This document shows positions 23,846 through 32,896 of a stretch of 43,030 nucleotides of DNA, one piece after another; position 1 is the first letter of the stretch; every line of letters begins with the position of its first letter. A program made the position numbers and the translations under genes. The notes beneath the pieces were generated by a model, which searched no databases, had not been told where the DNA came from, and saw nothing but the letters and a program-made list of their open reading frames with translations. Source of the stretch: Novosphingobium sp. Lineage in GTDB: Bacteria; Pseudomonadota; Alphaproteobacteria; Sphingomonadales; Sphingomonadaceae. The stretch lies in contig NZ_JAUYRV010000050.1 of the NCBI RefSeq assembly GCF_030696665.1, positions 1 through 43,030 of the forward strand, given 5' to 3'.

Positions 23846-26800
23846 ATGGCCGTATATGTGCGTTCGGGCGTAGAATTTGTCGTAAATTCAACACACGAGA
23901 GATCGCAGCGACAGTCGGACATGACTCGCCTTGCCAATGGCGATTTCATTGTCACCTGGTTCGATACCGACTTGTACTCAAACGGAAACAGGGTTGTCAG
24001 GGCCCAGATGTTCCACGCCGATGGCAGTGCTTCCGGTTCGGAACTGATCCTGCTCGGTCCTTCCAATGTCGTGCTCAGTCCTACGGTCACAGCACTTGCC
24101 AACGGCGGCTTCGTGCTGACGAGTTCGAGTTCGGCGAAAGTGCATATCTTTGACAGCGCCGGCACTCAGATCGGATCACCGCTTTCGCTGAGCACTTATT
24201 ATACTTCCAACCTAGAGTCCGTAGCTCTGGCTAATGGGGGCTTCGCTGTCGTTTGGAGCGACAACCGGACGACGGGCGCTGATACATCCGGGTCGGGCGT
24301 TCGTATTTCCACGTTCGATCAAGCCGGAAACGCACTTCTGTCAGAAGTCCTGGTCAACACTTCGACGACCGGCAGTCAGGCGTTGCCTTCGGTTACCGGC
24401 CTTGCCGATGGCGGCTTTGTCGTCGCCTGGACAGATCAGGCAAGCGGCAATTGGCGGATAAAGGCGCAAATCTTTGATGCGTCCGGCAGCAAAGTAGGGA
24501 CCGAGTTCGCCGCCAGCACTCTCACAACTCCCTATGGAGGGGAGGTCGGGACTTCGGCGATCACGCTGACGAATGGCAACTTCGCGATTGCCTGGTACGA
24601 AGGCTATGCGCAGCACATAAGAGTGTTCACCCCAACTGGCACCCCAGTCGGCGCAGAGATCACTGTTCCGGCCTATTTTGGCGGCGCTGTCGAGGGACCG
24701 GAACTCACCGCACTGAGCGATGGCGGATTCGTGGTCACGTGGGTCGGCAACTACGGCACCAACTCGGACGGATCGGGAAGCGGGATATACTTTCAGGCCT
24801 ATGATGCCGCAGGCGCTCCTGTCGGATCGGTGCAACTGGCGAATGCCACGCTGGCAGGTGACCAGATCGAACCGAGCGTGGTCGCGCTCGACAATGGCGG
24901 CTTTGCGATAACGTGGACCGACATGAGCGTGGCCGGGTCAGACAACGACCAGATCCGCAGCCAGATTTTCGTCCTTAACGAGGGCGGCGCTCCACCGAGC
25001 GAAGTGACAATCACATCGTCACAAGGCGCTGCTTCGGCCACGATCCACGCCGTCGAAGGCGACACCGCCGTGGCCTTTGTCACGGCACAGGCTCCGCAGG
25101 GCAGCCCTGCTGTGCAATATGCCATCACTGGCGGTGCAGATGCAGCACAGTTCACCATCGATGCCGCAACCGGCCTGCTCCGCTTTGCAGCCTTGCCCGA
25201 TTTCGAGGCCCCGACCGACGCGGGCGCAGACAACATCTACGATGTGATCGTGACTGCCAGCGACGGCATCACATCAGACAGCCAGACACTGTCGGTACAA
25301 CTGACCGACATGAACGATGCGCCGGTCATCACTTCGCCGACGGCTTTCTCGACCAACGAAAACACCGTTGCCGTGACGACCCTTTCCGCCAGCGATCTGG
25401 AAGGTGACGCTGTACGGTTCTATATCACGGGCGGCGCTGATGCGGGCCGCTTCACGCTCAATTCCCAGACCGGCGCGCTTAGCCTGGTGTCCGCCCGCGA
25501 TTTCGAAGCGCCAAGCGATGCTGATGCAAACAACGTCTATGTCGTCTCGGTGCAAGCACAAGATGCCGACAGCAATCTCTCGGCCGTGCAGACGATATCG
25601 GTCACCATCAACAATGTCATCGAAGGCACGGCGATCATCTCGAACGGTGGCGGCGCTTCGGCAGCGATCAGCATGGCCGAAAACCTGACCGCCGTGACGA
25701 CCGTGACCGCTGCGGATTACGCGGGCGCTGCGGTCACTTATGCAATCAGCGGTGGTGCTGATGCCGCAAAGTTCACGATCAATGCGACAACCGGCGCGCT
25801 GGCCTTCGTTGCCGCGCCCAATTTCGAAACCCCGAACGATTCCGGCTTCAACCGTGTCTATGACGTCATCGTCTCAGCGAGCGACGGTATCGTCACCGAC
25901 ACGCAGGCTTTGGCGGTCACGATCACCAACGTGAACGAAGCGCCGGTGATTACCTCCAACGGCGGTGGCAGCACGGCGACCATCGCGCTGACCGAAGGCT
26001 CGACCTATGCCGGCATGATTGCCTCGACCGACCCGGAAGGCACCGCGCGCACTTATTCGATCGTTGGCGGTGCCGACGCCGCAAGGTTTGCCATCACCGC
26101 CAGCAATGGCATCCTGACGCTGACCAGCGCTCCCAATTTCGAAGCCCCTACCGATGCCAATGGTGACAACGTTTATGACGTAATCGTGCAGGCAAGCGAT
26201 GGCGTGCTGGCCGATACGCAGGCCATTTCGGTCAACATCACCAACGTCAACGAAACGCCGATCATATCCTCGCCTGCTGCCTTTACGGTTCAGGAAAACA
26301 CGGTGCTGGCGGCCATGGTAGTTGCCGCAGACCCCGACGGCGCGCCGCTGGCGTTTTCGATCACGGGCGGTCTGGATGCCGCGCGCTTTGCCATCAATGC
26401 CCAGACCGGCCAGCTGTCCCTCCTCGCTTCGCCCAATTTTGAAGCGCCGACCGACAGCAATGCCGACAACATCTATCAGGTGATCGTGCGGGCCAGCGAT
26501 GGCGTGTTGAGCGCCTCGCAGACTGTGAACGTGACCGTTTCGAACCTGTTCGATTCGCCCGAGTTTACCTCTCCTGCAAGCTATACTGTTGCCGAGAACA
26601 CGCTCGCTGTTGGCACGCTGGCAGCAGTTGCTCCGGGCAATCTGCCTGTCGCCTACGCCATCAGCGGCGGGCTTGATGCAGCACGCTTTGCGGTGGATGC
26701 GCAGACCGGCGCGCTCAGCTTTGTGGCCGCTCCCAATTTCGAGGCTCCGAACGACAGCGGCGCGAACCGGGTCTACAACGTGACCGTCAGCGCCAGCAGC

Positions 26801-29800
26801 GGCGGCGAGACAGGCACGCGCGCACTGGCCATCACAATCACCAACGTCAATGAAGCGCCAATCATTTCGTCGAATGGCGGGGGTGATATCGCCAACGTCT
26901 CGGTTGCGGAGAACGGCACGACTGTCACCACCGTGGTGGCCAGCGATCCCGAAGGCACCGCACGGACCTACGCGATCATCGGCGGTGCCGATGCCGCGCG
27001 CTTCTCGATCGTTTCGACCAGCGGCGCCCTGCGCTTTGTCACTGCGCCGAACCACGAAAGCCCGACCGACGCGAACGGCGACAATGTCTATGAGGTCATC
27101 GTGCGCGCCAGCGATGGCACGTTGAGCGACAGCCAGACCCTGATGGTTGGCGTAACGAACGTGAACGAAGCGCCGACGATCACCTCGAACCTTGGCAACA
27201 CCACCATCACGCTGGCCGAAAACACCTCGGCCGTGACCACGGTGACCGCCAGCGATCCGGATGGCACCACGCAGACTTATTCCATCGCCGGCGGAACCGA
27301 CGCCGCACGCTTCACCATCGATGCCGTATCCGGCGCGCTGGCGTTTGTGCAGGCTCCCGATTTTGAAGCGCCAGCCGATGCCAACGCCGACAACACCTAT
27401 CAGGTCATCGTCCGCACAAGCGATGGCGCGCTTTCGGCCACGCAGACGCTGACGGTTGTCGTAGGCAATATCAACGAAACGCCGGTGATCGTGTCGGATG
27501 GCGGTGCTGCCAGCGCCAGCCTTCAGGTGCTGGAGAACACCACCGCCGTCACCACGGTCGTCGCCAGCGATCAGGAAGGAACGCCGCGCAGCTATGCGAT
27601 TGCCGGTGGCAGCGATGCTGCAAAGTTCACGATTGATGCGGCAACCGGCGTGCTGAGCTTTGCTGCGGCTCCGGACCACGACGTTGCGGGTGATGCCGAT
27701 GGCGACAATGTCTACGATGTGATCGTGCAGGCCAGCGATGGCGTGACTGCCGATACGCAGGCATTGGCCGTCACGGTCGGCAACGTCAACGAAGCGCCGG
27801 TGCTCGCGCCTGTGGCCACGCTCTCGGTCCTTGAAGGCCAGCTTGCCGCAGGGACCATCCTGGCCAACGACGTGGACGGGCAGACACTTGTCTACAGCAT
27901 CTCGGGTGGCGCTGATGCAGCGCTGTTTGCCATCGATGCGCAAACAGGCGCGCTGAGCTTCCTGACTGAACCCGATTTCGAAGCCCCGACCGATGCCGAT
28001 GCTGACAACCGGTATGATGTTGAAATCACCGTCAGCGATGGCAACCTGTCTGCCTCGCAGGCCCTGACAGTGGTGGTGGGCACGGTTGATGATGCCCCTG
28101 AGTTTACTTCAGGCTCGAGCTTTGGCCTGGCAGAGAATGTCACTGCCGTCGGCATCGTGGCCGCCAGTGATGCCGAGGGAACCACGATAGCCTATGCCAT
28201 CAGCGGCGGCGCAGATGCCGCTCTGTTCTCGATCGATGCGGCAAGCGGTGCGCTGTCGTTCACCACCGCGCCCGATCACGAAGCGCCAGCCGATGCCAAT
28301 GGCGACAATCTCTACGAACTGGTCGTCACGGCCAGCGATGGGTTTAACTCCACGGCCCAGACGCTGTCGGTGTCTGTATCTGACGTCGACGAGGCCGTTG
28401 TCATCACATCTGCGCCATCCTTCGGGCTGAGCGAGAACATAACTGCCATTGGCACTGTCGCAGCGGTTGACCCTGAAGGTTCGCCCATCACGTTTTCCAT
28501 TGCAGGCGGTGCCGATGCGGCGATGTTCGCGGTCGATGCCATTACGGGCGCACTTTCGTTTGTCACCGCGCCTGACTTTGAAGCCGCAGGCGATGCCAAT
28601 GGCGACAACCTGTTCGAAGTGAACGTGAGCGCGAGCGATGGCACGTCCGAAACGCAGCAAAGCGTGACGGTAGCGGTCAGCAACGCCAACGAAGCGCCGT
28701 TGATCGTCTCGTCGTCCGCCAGGTCGGTAACCGAAGGCAGCCTCGCAGTCGGCACAGTGGAAGGCACCGACATCGATGGTGACGCGCTGACCTACGCCAT
28801 CACCGGCGGCGCCGATGCAAGCCGGTTTGCCATCAATTCTGCCAGCGGGGCGCTTAACTTCGTCACCGCACCAAACTTTGAAGCCCCAGCCGATGCTGAC
28901 GCCAACAACGTCTATGACGTGATCGTCACCGCCAGCGATGGCGCGCTCTCGGACAGCCAGGCGCTTGCGGTTACCGTAAGCAACGTCAACGAGGCACCCG
29001 TCATCACGTCGTTCGGCGGTCTGAACGGGGTCGGGTTCCAGCTTAGCGAAAATACCATTTCCGTAGCGGCCATGTCCGCCAGCGATCCCGATGGGTCGGC
29101 GCTGACCTACAGCATCGGCGGCGGTGCCGATGCAGCAAAGTTTGCGATCAATTCCGTCACCGGACTGCTCTCGTTCGTCACCGCGCCAAACTTTGAAGCA
29201 CCGGGCGATGTCGGGGCCGACAACAACTATCAGGTGATCGTCAATGTCAGCGACGGCGAATTGAGCGACAGCCAGACCCTCTCCATAGGCATTCTCGATG
29301 TCGTCGATGGCATCACTCTTACGGGAACATCTGCCGCCAACACGCTGACCGGCGGAACGGGAGACGATGTGATCAATGGTCTGGCTGGCAATGACACCCT
29401 GAACGGCGGAGCCGGCGTCGACAGGATAGACGGTGGCAACAACAACGACGTGATCATCGGTGGCGCAGGCGCTGACCGGCTCACCGGCGGCGCTGGGGCC
29501 GACACCTTCACGTTCCAGAACCTGAGTGACAGCGGACCGGGCAACATCGATTTCATCACCGACTTCTCGACCGCCCAATCCGACAGGATGTCGCTCAGTG
29601 CGATTGACGCCAATTCCAATGTCGGCGGAAACCAGGCCTTTACCTTCATCGGCACAGCAGGATTTTCAAATGCCGCAGGCCAGCTTCGCTATTACCAAGC
29701 GGGCGGGGACACCTTTGTCACTGGAGACGTGAACGGGGATGGCGTTGGTGATTTCCTGATCCAGCTCGACCCCCTGTTGTCGTTGGCGGCATCAAATTTC

Positions 29801-29809
29801 GTTCTTTGA
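23846..29809 (+). CDS. Giant RTX adhesin: propeller-like N-terminus, 14 cadherin-like repeats, C-terminal RTX/T1SS region
   Basis: 1987 residues with no N-terminal signal peptide. Residues about 1-385 contain recurring LANGGFVVTW-type units about 50 residues apart, suggesting a beta-propeller. From about 387 to 1822 there are 14 tandem units of about 102 residues. Each has the pattern ITS..., ENT, SDPEG, GGADAARF.I, TGALSF, P.FEAP.DA...N.Y.V, ASDG and ends V.NVNEAP, a cadherin/CalX-like calcium-binding fold. Residues about 1835-1892 carry RTX nonapeptides (GGTGDDVIN, GLAGNDTLN, GGAGADRLT), followed by a serralysin-type C-terminal domain ending in ASNFVL, a type I secretion signal. The role is probably surface adhesion or biofilm formation (inference). 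No T1SS genes are nearby. ATG 23846 is the start. Confidence 0.9.
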   Translation: MAVYVRSGVEFVVNSTHERSQRQSDMTRLANGDFIVTWFDTDLYSNGNRVVRAQMFHADGSASGSELILLGPSNVVLSPTVTALANGGFVLTSSSSAKVHIFDSAGTQIGSPLSLSTYYTSNLESVALANGGFAVVWSDNRTTGADTSGSGVRISTFDQAGNALLSEVLVNTSTTGSQALPSVTGLADGGFVVAWTDQASGNWRIKAQIFDASGSKVGTEFAASTLTTPYGGEVGTSAITLTNGNFAIAWYEGYAQHIRVFTPTGTPVGAEITVPAYFGGAVEGPELTALSDGGFVVTWVGNYGTNSDGSGSGIYFQAYDAAGAPVGSVQLANATLAGDQIEPSVVALDNGGFAITWTDMSVAGSDNDQIRSQIFVLNEGGAPPSEVTITSSQGAASATIHAVEGDTAVAFVTAQAPQGSPAVQYAITGGADAAQFTIDAATGLLRFAALPDFEAPTDAGADNIYDVIVTASDGITSDSQTLSVQLTDMNDAPVITSPTAFSTNENTVAVTTLSASDLEGDAVRFYITGGADAGRFTLNSQTGALSLVSARDFEAPSDADANNVYVVSVQAQDADSNLSAVQTISVTINNVIEGTAIISNGGGASAAISMAENLTAVTTVTAADYAGAAVTYAISGGADAAKFTINATTGALAFVAAPNFETPNDSGFNRVYDVIVSASDGIVTDTQALAVTITNVNEAPVITSNGGGSTATIALTEGSTYAGMIASTDPEGTARTYSIVGGADAARFAITASNGILTLTSAPNFEAPTDANGDNVYDVIVQASDGVLADTQAISVNITNVNETPIISSPAAFTVQENTVLAAMVVAADPDGAPLAFSITGGLDAARFAINAQTGQLSLLASPNFEAPTDSNADNIYQVIVRASDGVLSASQTVNVTVSNLFDSPEFTSPASYTVAENTLAVGTLAAVAPGNLPVAYAISGGLDAARFAVDAQTGALSFVAAPNFEAPNDSGANRVYNVTVSASSGGETGTRALAITITNVNEAPIISSNGGGDIANVSVAENGTTVTTVVASDPEGTARTYAIIGGADAARFSIVSTSGALRFVTAPNHESPTDANGDNVYEVIVRASDGTLSDSQTLMVGVTNVNEAPTITSNLGNTTITLAENTSAVTTVTASDPDGTTQTYSIAGGTDAARFTIDAVSGALAFVQAPDFEAPADANADNTYQVIVRTSDGALSATQTLTVVVGNINETPVIVSDGGAASASLQVLENTTAVTTVVASDQEGTPRSYAIAGGSDAAKFTIDAATGVLSFAAAPDHDVAGDADGDNVYDVIVQASDGVTADTQALAVTVGNVNEAPVLAPVATLSVLEGQLAAGTILANDVDGQTLVYSISGGADAALFAIDAQTGALSFLTEPDFEAPTDADADNRYDVEITVSDGNLSASQALTVVVGTVDDAPEFTSGSSFGLAENVTAVGIVAASDAEGTTIAYAISGGADAALFSIDAASGALSFTTAPDHEAPADANGDNLYELVVTASDGFNSTAQTLSVSVSDVDEAVVITSAPSFGLSENITAIGTVAAVDPEGSPITFSIAGGADAAMFAVDAITGALSFVTAPDFEAAGDANGDNLFEVNVSASDGTSETQQSVTVAVSNANEAPLIVSSSARSVTEGSLAVGTVEGTDIDGDALTYAITGGADASRFAINSASGALNFVTAPNFEAPADADANNVYDVIVTASDGALSDSQALAVTVSNVNEAPVITSFGGLNGVGFQLSENTISVAAMSASDPDGSALTYSIGGGADAAKFAINSVTGLLSFVTAPNFEAPGDVGADNNYQVIVNVSDGELSDSQTLSIGILDVVDGITLTGTSAANTLTGGTGDDVINGLAGNDTLNGGAGVDRIDGGNNNDVIIGGAGADRLTGGAGADTFTFQNLSDSGPGNIDFITDFSTAQSDRMSLSAIDANSNVGGNQAFTFIGTAGFSNAAGQLRYYQAGGDTFVTGDVNGDGVGDFLIQLDPLLSLAASNFVL
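25005..29312 (+). repeat. 14 tandem repeats of about 306 bp inside the adhesin gene
   Basis: Fourteen in-frame units encode the cadherin-like domains. Protein identity between units is high at the core (GGADAA, TGAL, FEAP, NVNEAP) and lower in the linkers. Unit 2 has a longer inter-strand loop and unit 6 lacks the SDPEG motif. Long open frames on the opposite strand across this block (for example 25874-27943) are by-products of the repeat. Confidence 0.88.
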
Positions 29810-29826
29810 AGTGACCGATGCGACAA

Positions 29827-29862
29827 TTGAAGCTGCGGGCGACGGGCTTCAACGCGGTTTTT
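29827..29862 (+). terminator. Probable intrinsic terminator of the adhesin gene
   Basis: TTGAAGC (29827-29833) and GCTTCAA (29846-29852) form a stem with a 12-nt loop, followed after CGCGG by five T's (29858-29862). It begins 17 nt past the adhesin stop. Confidence 0.6.
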
Positions 29863-29874
29863 GCCTGACAGCAT

Positions 29875-29915
29875 AGATTACGACGTTCACGTGCCGGAAG
29901 CGAGCGTCGTAATCT
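29875..29915. repeat. 11-bp perfect inverted repeat downstream of the adhesin gene
   Basis: AGATTACGACG (29875-29885) and CGTCGTAATCT (29905-29915) pair exactly around 19 bp. There is no T-run on either side, so it is not an ordinary terminator. The remaining bases up to the tRNA (to 30075) contain no supported gene. Confidence 0.5.
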
Positions 29916-30075
29916 GGTCGGCAGCCACCGCTGGCGCTAACCGGTCCGAAAGGCCCCTATCCCGCTTTCGCAGCCGCTCACGCTGGGTGGAGTCTGCATT
30001 GCGCGGCGACGCTGTCTGGCGATTGAGCGAGGGGCGCCAACACCAGACGATAAATATTGATGATTTCAGAAAATA

Positions 30076-30149
30076 TGGATGCCCCGCGAGGATTCGAACC
30101 TCGATAGACGGAATCAGAATCCGTAGTCTTACCATTAGACGACGGGGCA
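30076..30149 (-). tRNA. tRNA-Gln (anticodon CTG)
   Basis: A complete cloverleaf on the minus strand: acceptor arms TGCCCCG / CGGGGCA, D-arm GTCTAATGGTAAGAC, anticodon arm ACGGA-TTCTGAT-TCCGT with CTG at positions 34-36, and T-arm CGAGG-TTCGAAT-CCTCG. CCA is encoded (30076-30078). It reads CAG codons. A T-rich stretch follows its 3' end (minus strand of 30064-30075). Confidence 0.96.
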
Positions 30150-30309
30150 ATGTGAGGCGCGCAACTACGGGGCGCGTGGCGGCAAGTCAAGCGGGGGAAG
30201 TGGCATTTTTGGGCGCTGGCCTTGCGGGCGAGGCGCTGCGGCGCTAGCATCGCCGCCAAGTACCCGGCAGGCATTATGCGGCGCGGGAAAACATAAGCGA
30301 ATTTGTGAC

Positions 30310-31620
30310 ATGGCGGGATCCATTCCGCCGGCCAGTGGGCAAGGCGCGCGTTTCGGCAGAAAGAAGGGGCAACGGAAAAAGCCTCGCAAGCCGCGCAGCA
30401 ATGCCGGGAACAGTGTCCCGTCCGGGTCGGCAGGCAAAACGCAACCGCCCGCATCGCGCGGCGGTGGCGGGAAAATTGATGCAACGGCAGTAATGCCGCC
30501 TGCATCTGCGCCTGAAGCGGTGATAACACCGGTTTTGGCAACGGCGCCCACGGCTGAGCCGGAAGGCCCGGCTACATGGCAAAAGCCGCTTTCCCCTCTC
30601 CGTCACGCACCCCACTACCGCCAGGCCTATGCCGCGATCGATCTTGGCACGAACAACTGCCGCCTCCTGATCGCGCGGCCATCGGGCGAGCATTTCGTGG
30701 TCATCGATGCGTTCAGCCGCGTTGTGCGGCTCGGCGAGGGGCTGGCGCAGACCGGACACCTTTCTGACGCGGCGATGGACCGCGCGCTGGCCGCGCTGCA
30801 TGTCTGCGCTGAAAAGCTGCGCAAGCGCAACGTCCACCTCGCGCGGTCGGTGGCGACTGAAGCCTGCCGTCGTGCGACCAACGGGCAGGCGTTCATTGAT
30901 CGCGTGCTGGAAGAAACCGGCATCCATCTGAACATCATCACCGCGCAGGAAGAAGCACGATTGGCGGTGCTGGGCTGCCACATCCTGCTGGAACAGGGCA
31001 CCGGTCCAGCCATGATTTTCGATATCGGCGGCGGATCGACCGAGATGGTGCTGGTCGAAACCGGCGAAACGGTGCCACGCATTCTTGATTGGCAATCCGT
31101 GCCGTGGGGCGTGGTTTCGCTGACCGAAAGCATCGGCGCGATTGCCGATGATCCGCAGGCCCGCGCCGCTGCCTATGCCGAAATGCGCCGCCGCGTGGAC
31201 GATGGCTTTGCCGATTTTTGCGAACGAGTCAGCCCGATGCGCAATGCCGCGCGCGGCGAAGGCCGCATCCGCCTGCTTGGTACCAGCGGGACCGTCACTA
31301 CGCTGGCCAGCGTCCATCTGGAACTGCCGCAATACGATCGGCGTGCTGTCGATGGGCTGGTGGTTCCAGCGGATTCGATGCGCCACATCAGCCGCCGTCT
31401 TGCCACGATGACCCCGGCGGAGCGAATCGCCCTGCCCTGCATCGGGCGCGAACGGTCCGACCTTGTCGTGGCAGGCTGTGCGATCCTTGAATCCATTATC
31501 GACATCTGGCCAGCAGACCGGCTCGGCATTGCAGATCGCGGCATCCGCGAAGGCATCCTGCGCAGCCTCATGGCCATCGGCGCAGACCCGCGCAGCCCCA
31601 AACGAACGGAAGCAGCATGA
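30310..31620 (+). CDS. ppx: Ppx/GppA family phosphatase (exopolyphosphatase or pppGpp phosphohydrolase)
   Basis: ASKHA-fold enzyme hydrolysing polyphosphate ends and/or pppGpp. The catalytic part begins at about residue 107: AAIDLGTNNCRLLIA (phosphate loop 1), VATEACRRATN, TAQEEARLAVLG, FDIGGGSTEMV (loop 2) and LLGTSGTVTTLA. Before it lies about 100 residues that are basic, Pro/Gly-rich and probably disordered (GRKKGQRKKPRKPR). The start ATG 30310 lacks a clear Shine-Dalgarno sequence, so the true N-terminus could be further in. The last codons overlap rlmE as ATGA, giving a coupled pair known from other alphaproteobacteria. Confidence 0.92.
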   Translation: MAGSIPPASGQGARFGRKKGQRKKPRKPRSNAGNSVPSGSAGKTQPPASRGGGGKIDATAVMPPASAPEAVITPVLATAPTAEPEGPATWQKPLSPLRHAPHYRQAYAAIDLGTNNCRLLIARPSGEHFVVIDAFSRVVRLGEGLAQTGHLSDAAMDRALAALHVCAEKLRKRNVHLARSVATEACRRATNGQAFIDRVLEETGIHLNIITAQEEARLAVLGCHILLEQGTGPAMIFDIGGGSTEMVLVETGETVPRILDWQSVPWGVVSLTESIGAIADDPQARAAAYAEMRRRVDDGFADFCERVSPMRNAARGEGRIRLLGTSGTVTTLASVHLELPQYDRRAVDGLVVPADSMRHISRRLATMTPAERIALPCIGRERSDLVVAGCAILESIIDIWPADRLGIADRGIREGILRSLMAIGADPRSPKRTEAA

Positions 31621-32297
31621 GCAGGTCTGACAAGAATCCCCACGAGCGGCTGAAAACCGCCAAGGGCCGCACCGCATCTTCGGTCCGCTGGCTGTCGCGC
31701 CAGTTGAACGACCCTTACGTCAAACAGGCCCGCGCCGAAGGCTGGCGCAGCCGCGCGGCTTTCAAGCTGATCGATCTGGACGAGAAGTTCACCCTGCTCA
31801 GGAATGCCAAACGTGTGGTCGATCTGGGCATAGCGCCCGGCGGCTGGAGCCAGGTGGTGCGCAAAAAGGCCCCTGCGGCCAAGATCGTAGGCATTGATCT
31901 GCTGCCGACCGACCCAATTGAAGGTGTGACGATCTACCAGATGGATTTCATGGCAGACGAAGCACCGCAGGCCTTGCTGGACGCACTGGATGGCCCGCCC
32001 GATCTGGTGGTGTCAGACATGGCCGCCAATACCGTGGGCCACAAGCAGACGGACCATTTGCGCACGATGGGGCTGGTGGAAACGGCGGTGGACTTTGCCG
32101 TGCAGACGCTTGCCCCCGGCGGTGCCTTCGTGGCCAAAGTCTTTGCAGGCGGCACCGATACCGAACTGCTGGGCATCCTGAAAAAGAACTTCACCACCGT
32201 GAAGCATGCCAAACCGCCATCCAGCCGCAAGGATTCCTCGGAATGGTACGTGATTGCCCAAGGCTTCAAGGGCCGGGCCGAAGCTACGCCGGAGTGA
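31617..32297 (+). CDS. rlmE: 23S rRNA (uridine-2552-2'-O)-methyltransferase RlmE (FtsJ/RrmJ)
   Basis: SAM-dependent methyltransferase acting on U2552 of the ribosomal A-loop late in 50S assembly. 226 residues. KQARAEGWRSRAAFKLIDLDEKF carries the first catalytic Lys, VVDLGIAPGGWSQV is the SAM site, SDMAANTVGHKQTDH holds the catalytic Asp, and the VAKVFAGGTD and KPPSSRKDSSEWYVIA segments supply the remaining tetrad residues. A short basic N-tail precedes the domain. It overlaps ppx by 4 nt (ATGA). Confidence 0.96.
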   Translation: MSRSDKNPHERLKTAKGRTASSVRWLSRQLNDPYVKQARAEGWRSRAAFKLIDLDEKFTLLRNAKRVVDLGIAPGGWSQVVRKKAPAAKIVGIDLLPTDPIEGVTIYQMDFMADEAPQALLDALDGPPDLVVSDMAANTVGHKQTDHLRTMGLVETAVDFAVQTLAPGGAFVAKVFAGGTDTELLGILKKNFTTVKHAKPPSSRKDSSEWYVIAQGFKGRAEATPE

Positions 32298-32349
32298 GGG
32301 GTTAGCGCCCGCCCCCGAAAATCCGCATTGCGCGTTCCAAAGGCCGGTC

Positions 32350-32379
32350 AGTCCGAGGCTGGTTAGTCCGAGGCTGGCT
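32350..32379. repeat. Two direct 15-bp repeats downstream of rlmE
   Basis: AGTCCGAGGCTGGTT and AGTCCGAGGCTGGCT are adjacent, differing at one base, between the convergent rlmE and the secreted-protein gene. The significance is unknown. Confidence 0.6.
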
Positions 32380-32390
32380 TGCCCTGAAAT

Positions 32391-32771
32391 TTACGGTTTT
32401 GCCGCAGGGCGCGCCGCATTCCAGTTGAACAGGAAGTTGCGGTGTTCGGCCCAGGTCTGGCCCTCGATTCGATCACCGACCAAGCAAGCTGCCGTATGAT
32501 ACGGTCCTGCACCGTCGGTTGTGCGAAAGCTGACGCAAGTGCGCCCGCGATCGGTTTTCCAGCGCCCGGCAAGTATATCGCTGTCGTAGAAGCTGCCCGT
32601 TGCCGTGCCATCGGCCTGCAATTCCAGAACCAAGGTCTTGGTATAGGGCTGAGCCGGATCTGCGCTTAGATCGACTGTCCATTCACCCTGCATCGCCAGC
32701 GGCGGTTCAGCGGCAACGGCAGGCACGGTAGCTATTGCCAACAGGATCAGGCCAATCGCATTCCGAAACAT
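32391..32771 (-). CDS. Small secreted hypothetical protein
   Basis: 126 residues with a clear signal peptide (MFRNAIGLILLAIATVPAVA, cleavage near residue 21). The mature part is beta-rich, with alternating hydrophobic residues and repeated G-x-W features (MQGEWTVDL, LAGRWKTDRGRTCVSF, IEGQTWAEHRNFLFNW). It contains two cysteines that could pair in the periplasm, and the pattern recalls lipocalin-like small periplasmic proteins. No family is firmly recognised. It lies between rlmE (convergent) and the cytochrome c gene (upstream, same direction, behind a terminator), so it is probably monocistronic. Confidence 0.75.
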   Translation of the reverse strand: MFRNAIGLILLAIATVPAVAAEPPLAMQGEWTVDLSADPAQPYTKTLVLELQADGTATGSFYDSDILAGRWKTDRGRTCVSFRTTDGAGPYHTAACLVGDRIEGQTWAEHRNFLFNWNAARPAAKP

Positions 32772-32840
32772 CGTGGTGTCCCCCTACTGATCCAGATTGG
32801 TCTGGCCCGACGACCGCCGCAACCCGCATCAAAGGGCACG

Positions 32841-32878
32841 AAAAAGGGCGCCCGAACCGAAGTCCACGCGCCCCTTTT
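32841..32878 (-). terminator. Intrinsic terminator of the cytochrome c gene
   Basis: On the minus strand AAAAGGGGCGC pairs with GCGCCCTTTTT (one bulged G) around about 15 nt, ending in a T5 run (32845-32841). It starts 18 nt after the cytochrome stop. Confidence 0.8.
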
Positions 32879-32896
32879 CTTAGGTCTGCGATGCGA

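Noticed and set aside
25005..29312. Regular repeats that could suggest a CRISPR array
   Set aside because: Unit length is about 306 bp, the units are in-frame and protein-coding, and there are no short identical repeats with unique spacers and no cas genes.
25874..29578. Two very long minus-strand open frames (689 and 489 codons)
   Set aside because: They mirror the tandem cadherin repeats of the adhesin. Repetition keeps the reverse frame open; no independent start or domain.
23413..30149. Adhesin region as an element integrated at tRNA-Gln
   Set aside because: The tRNA is complete, and I found no second copy of its 3' end on the far side of the adhesin gene, nor any integrase.
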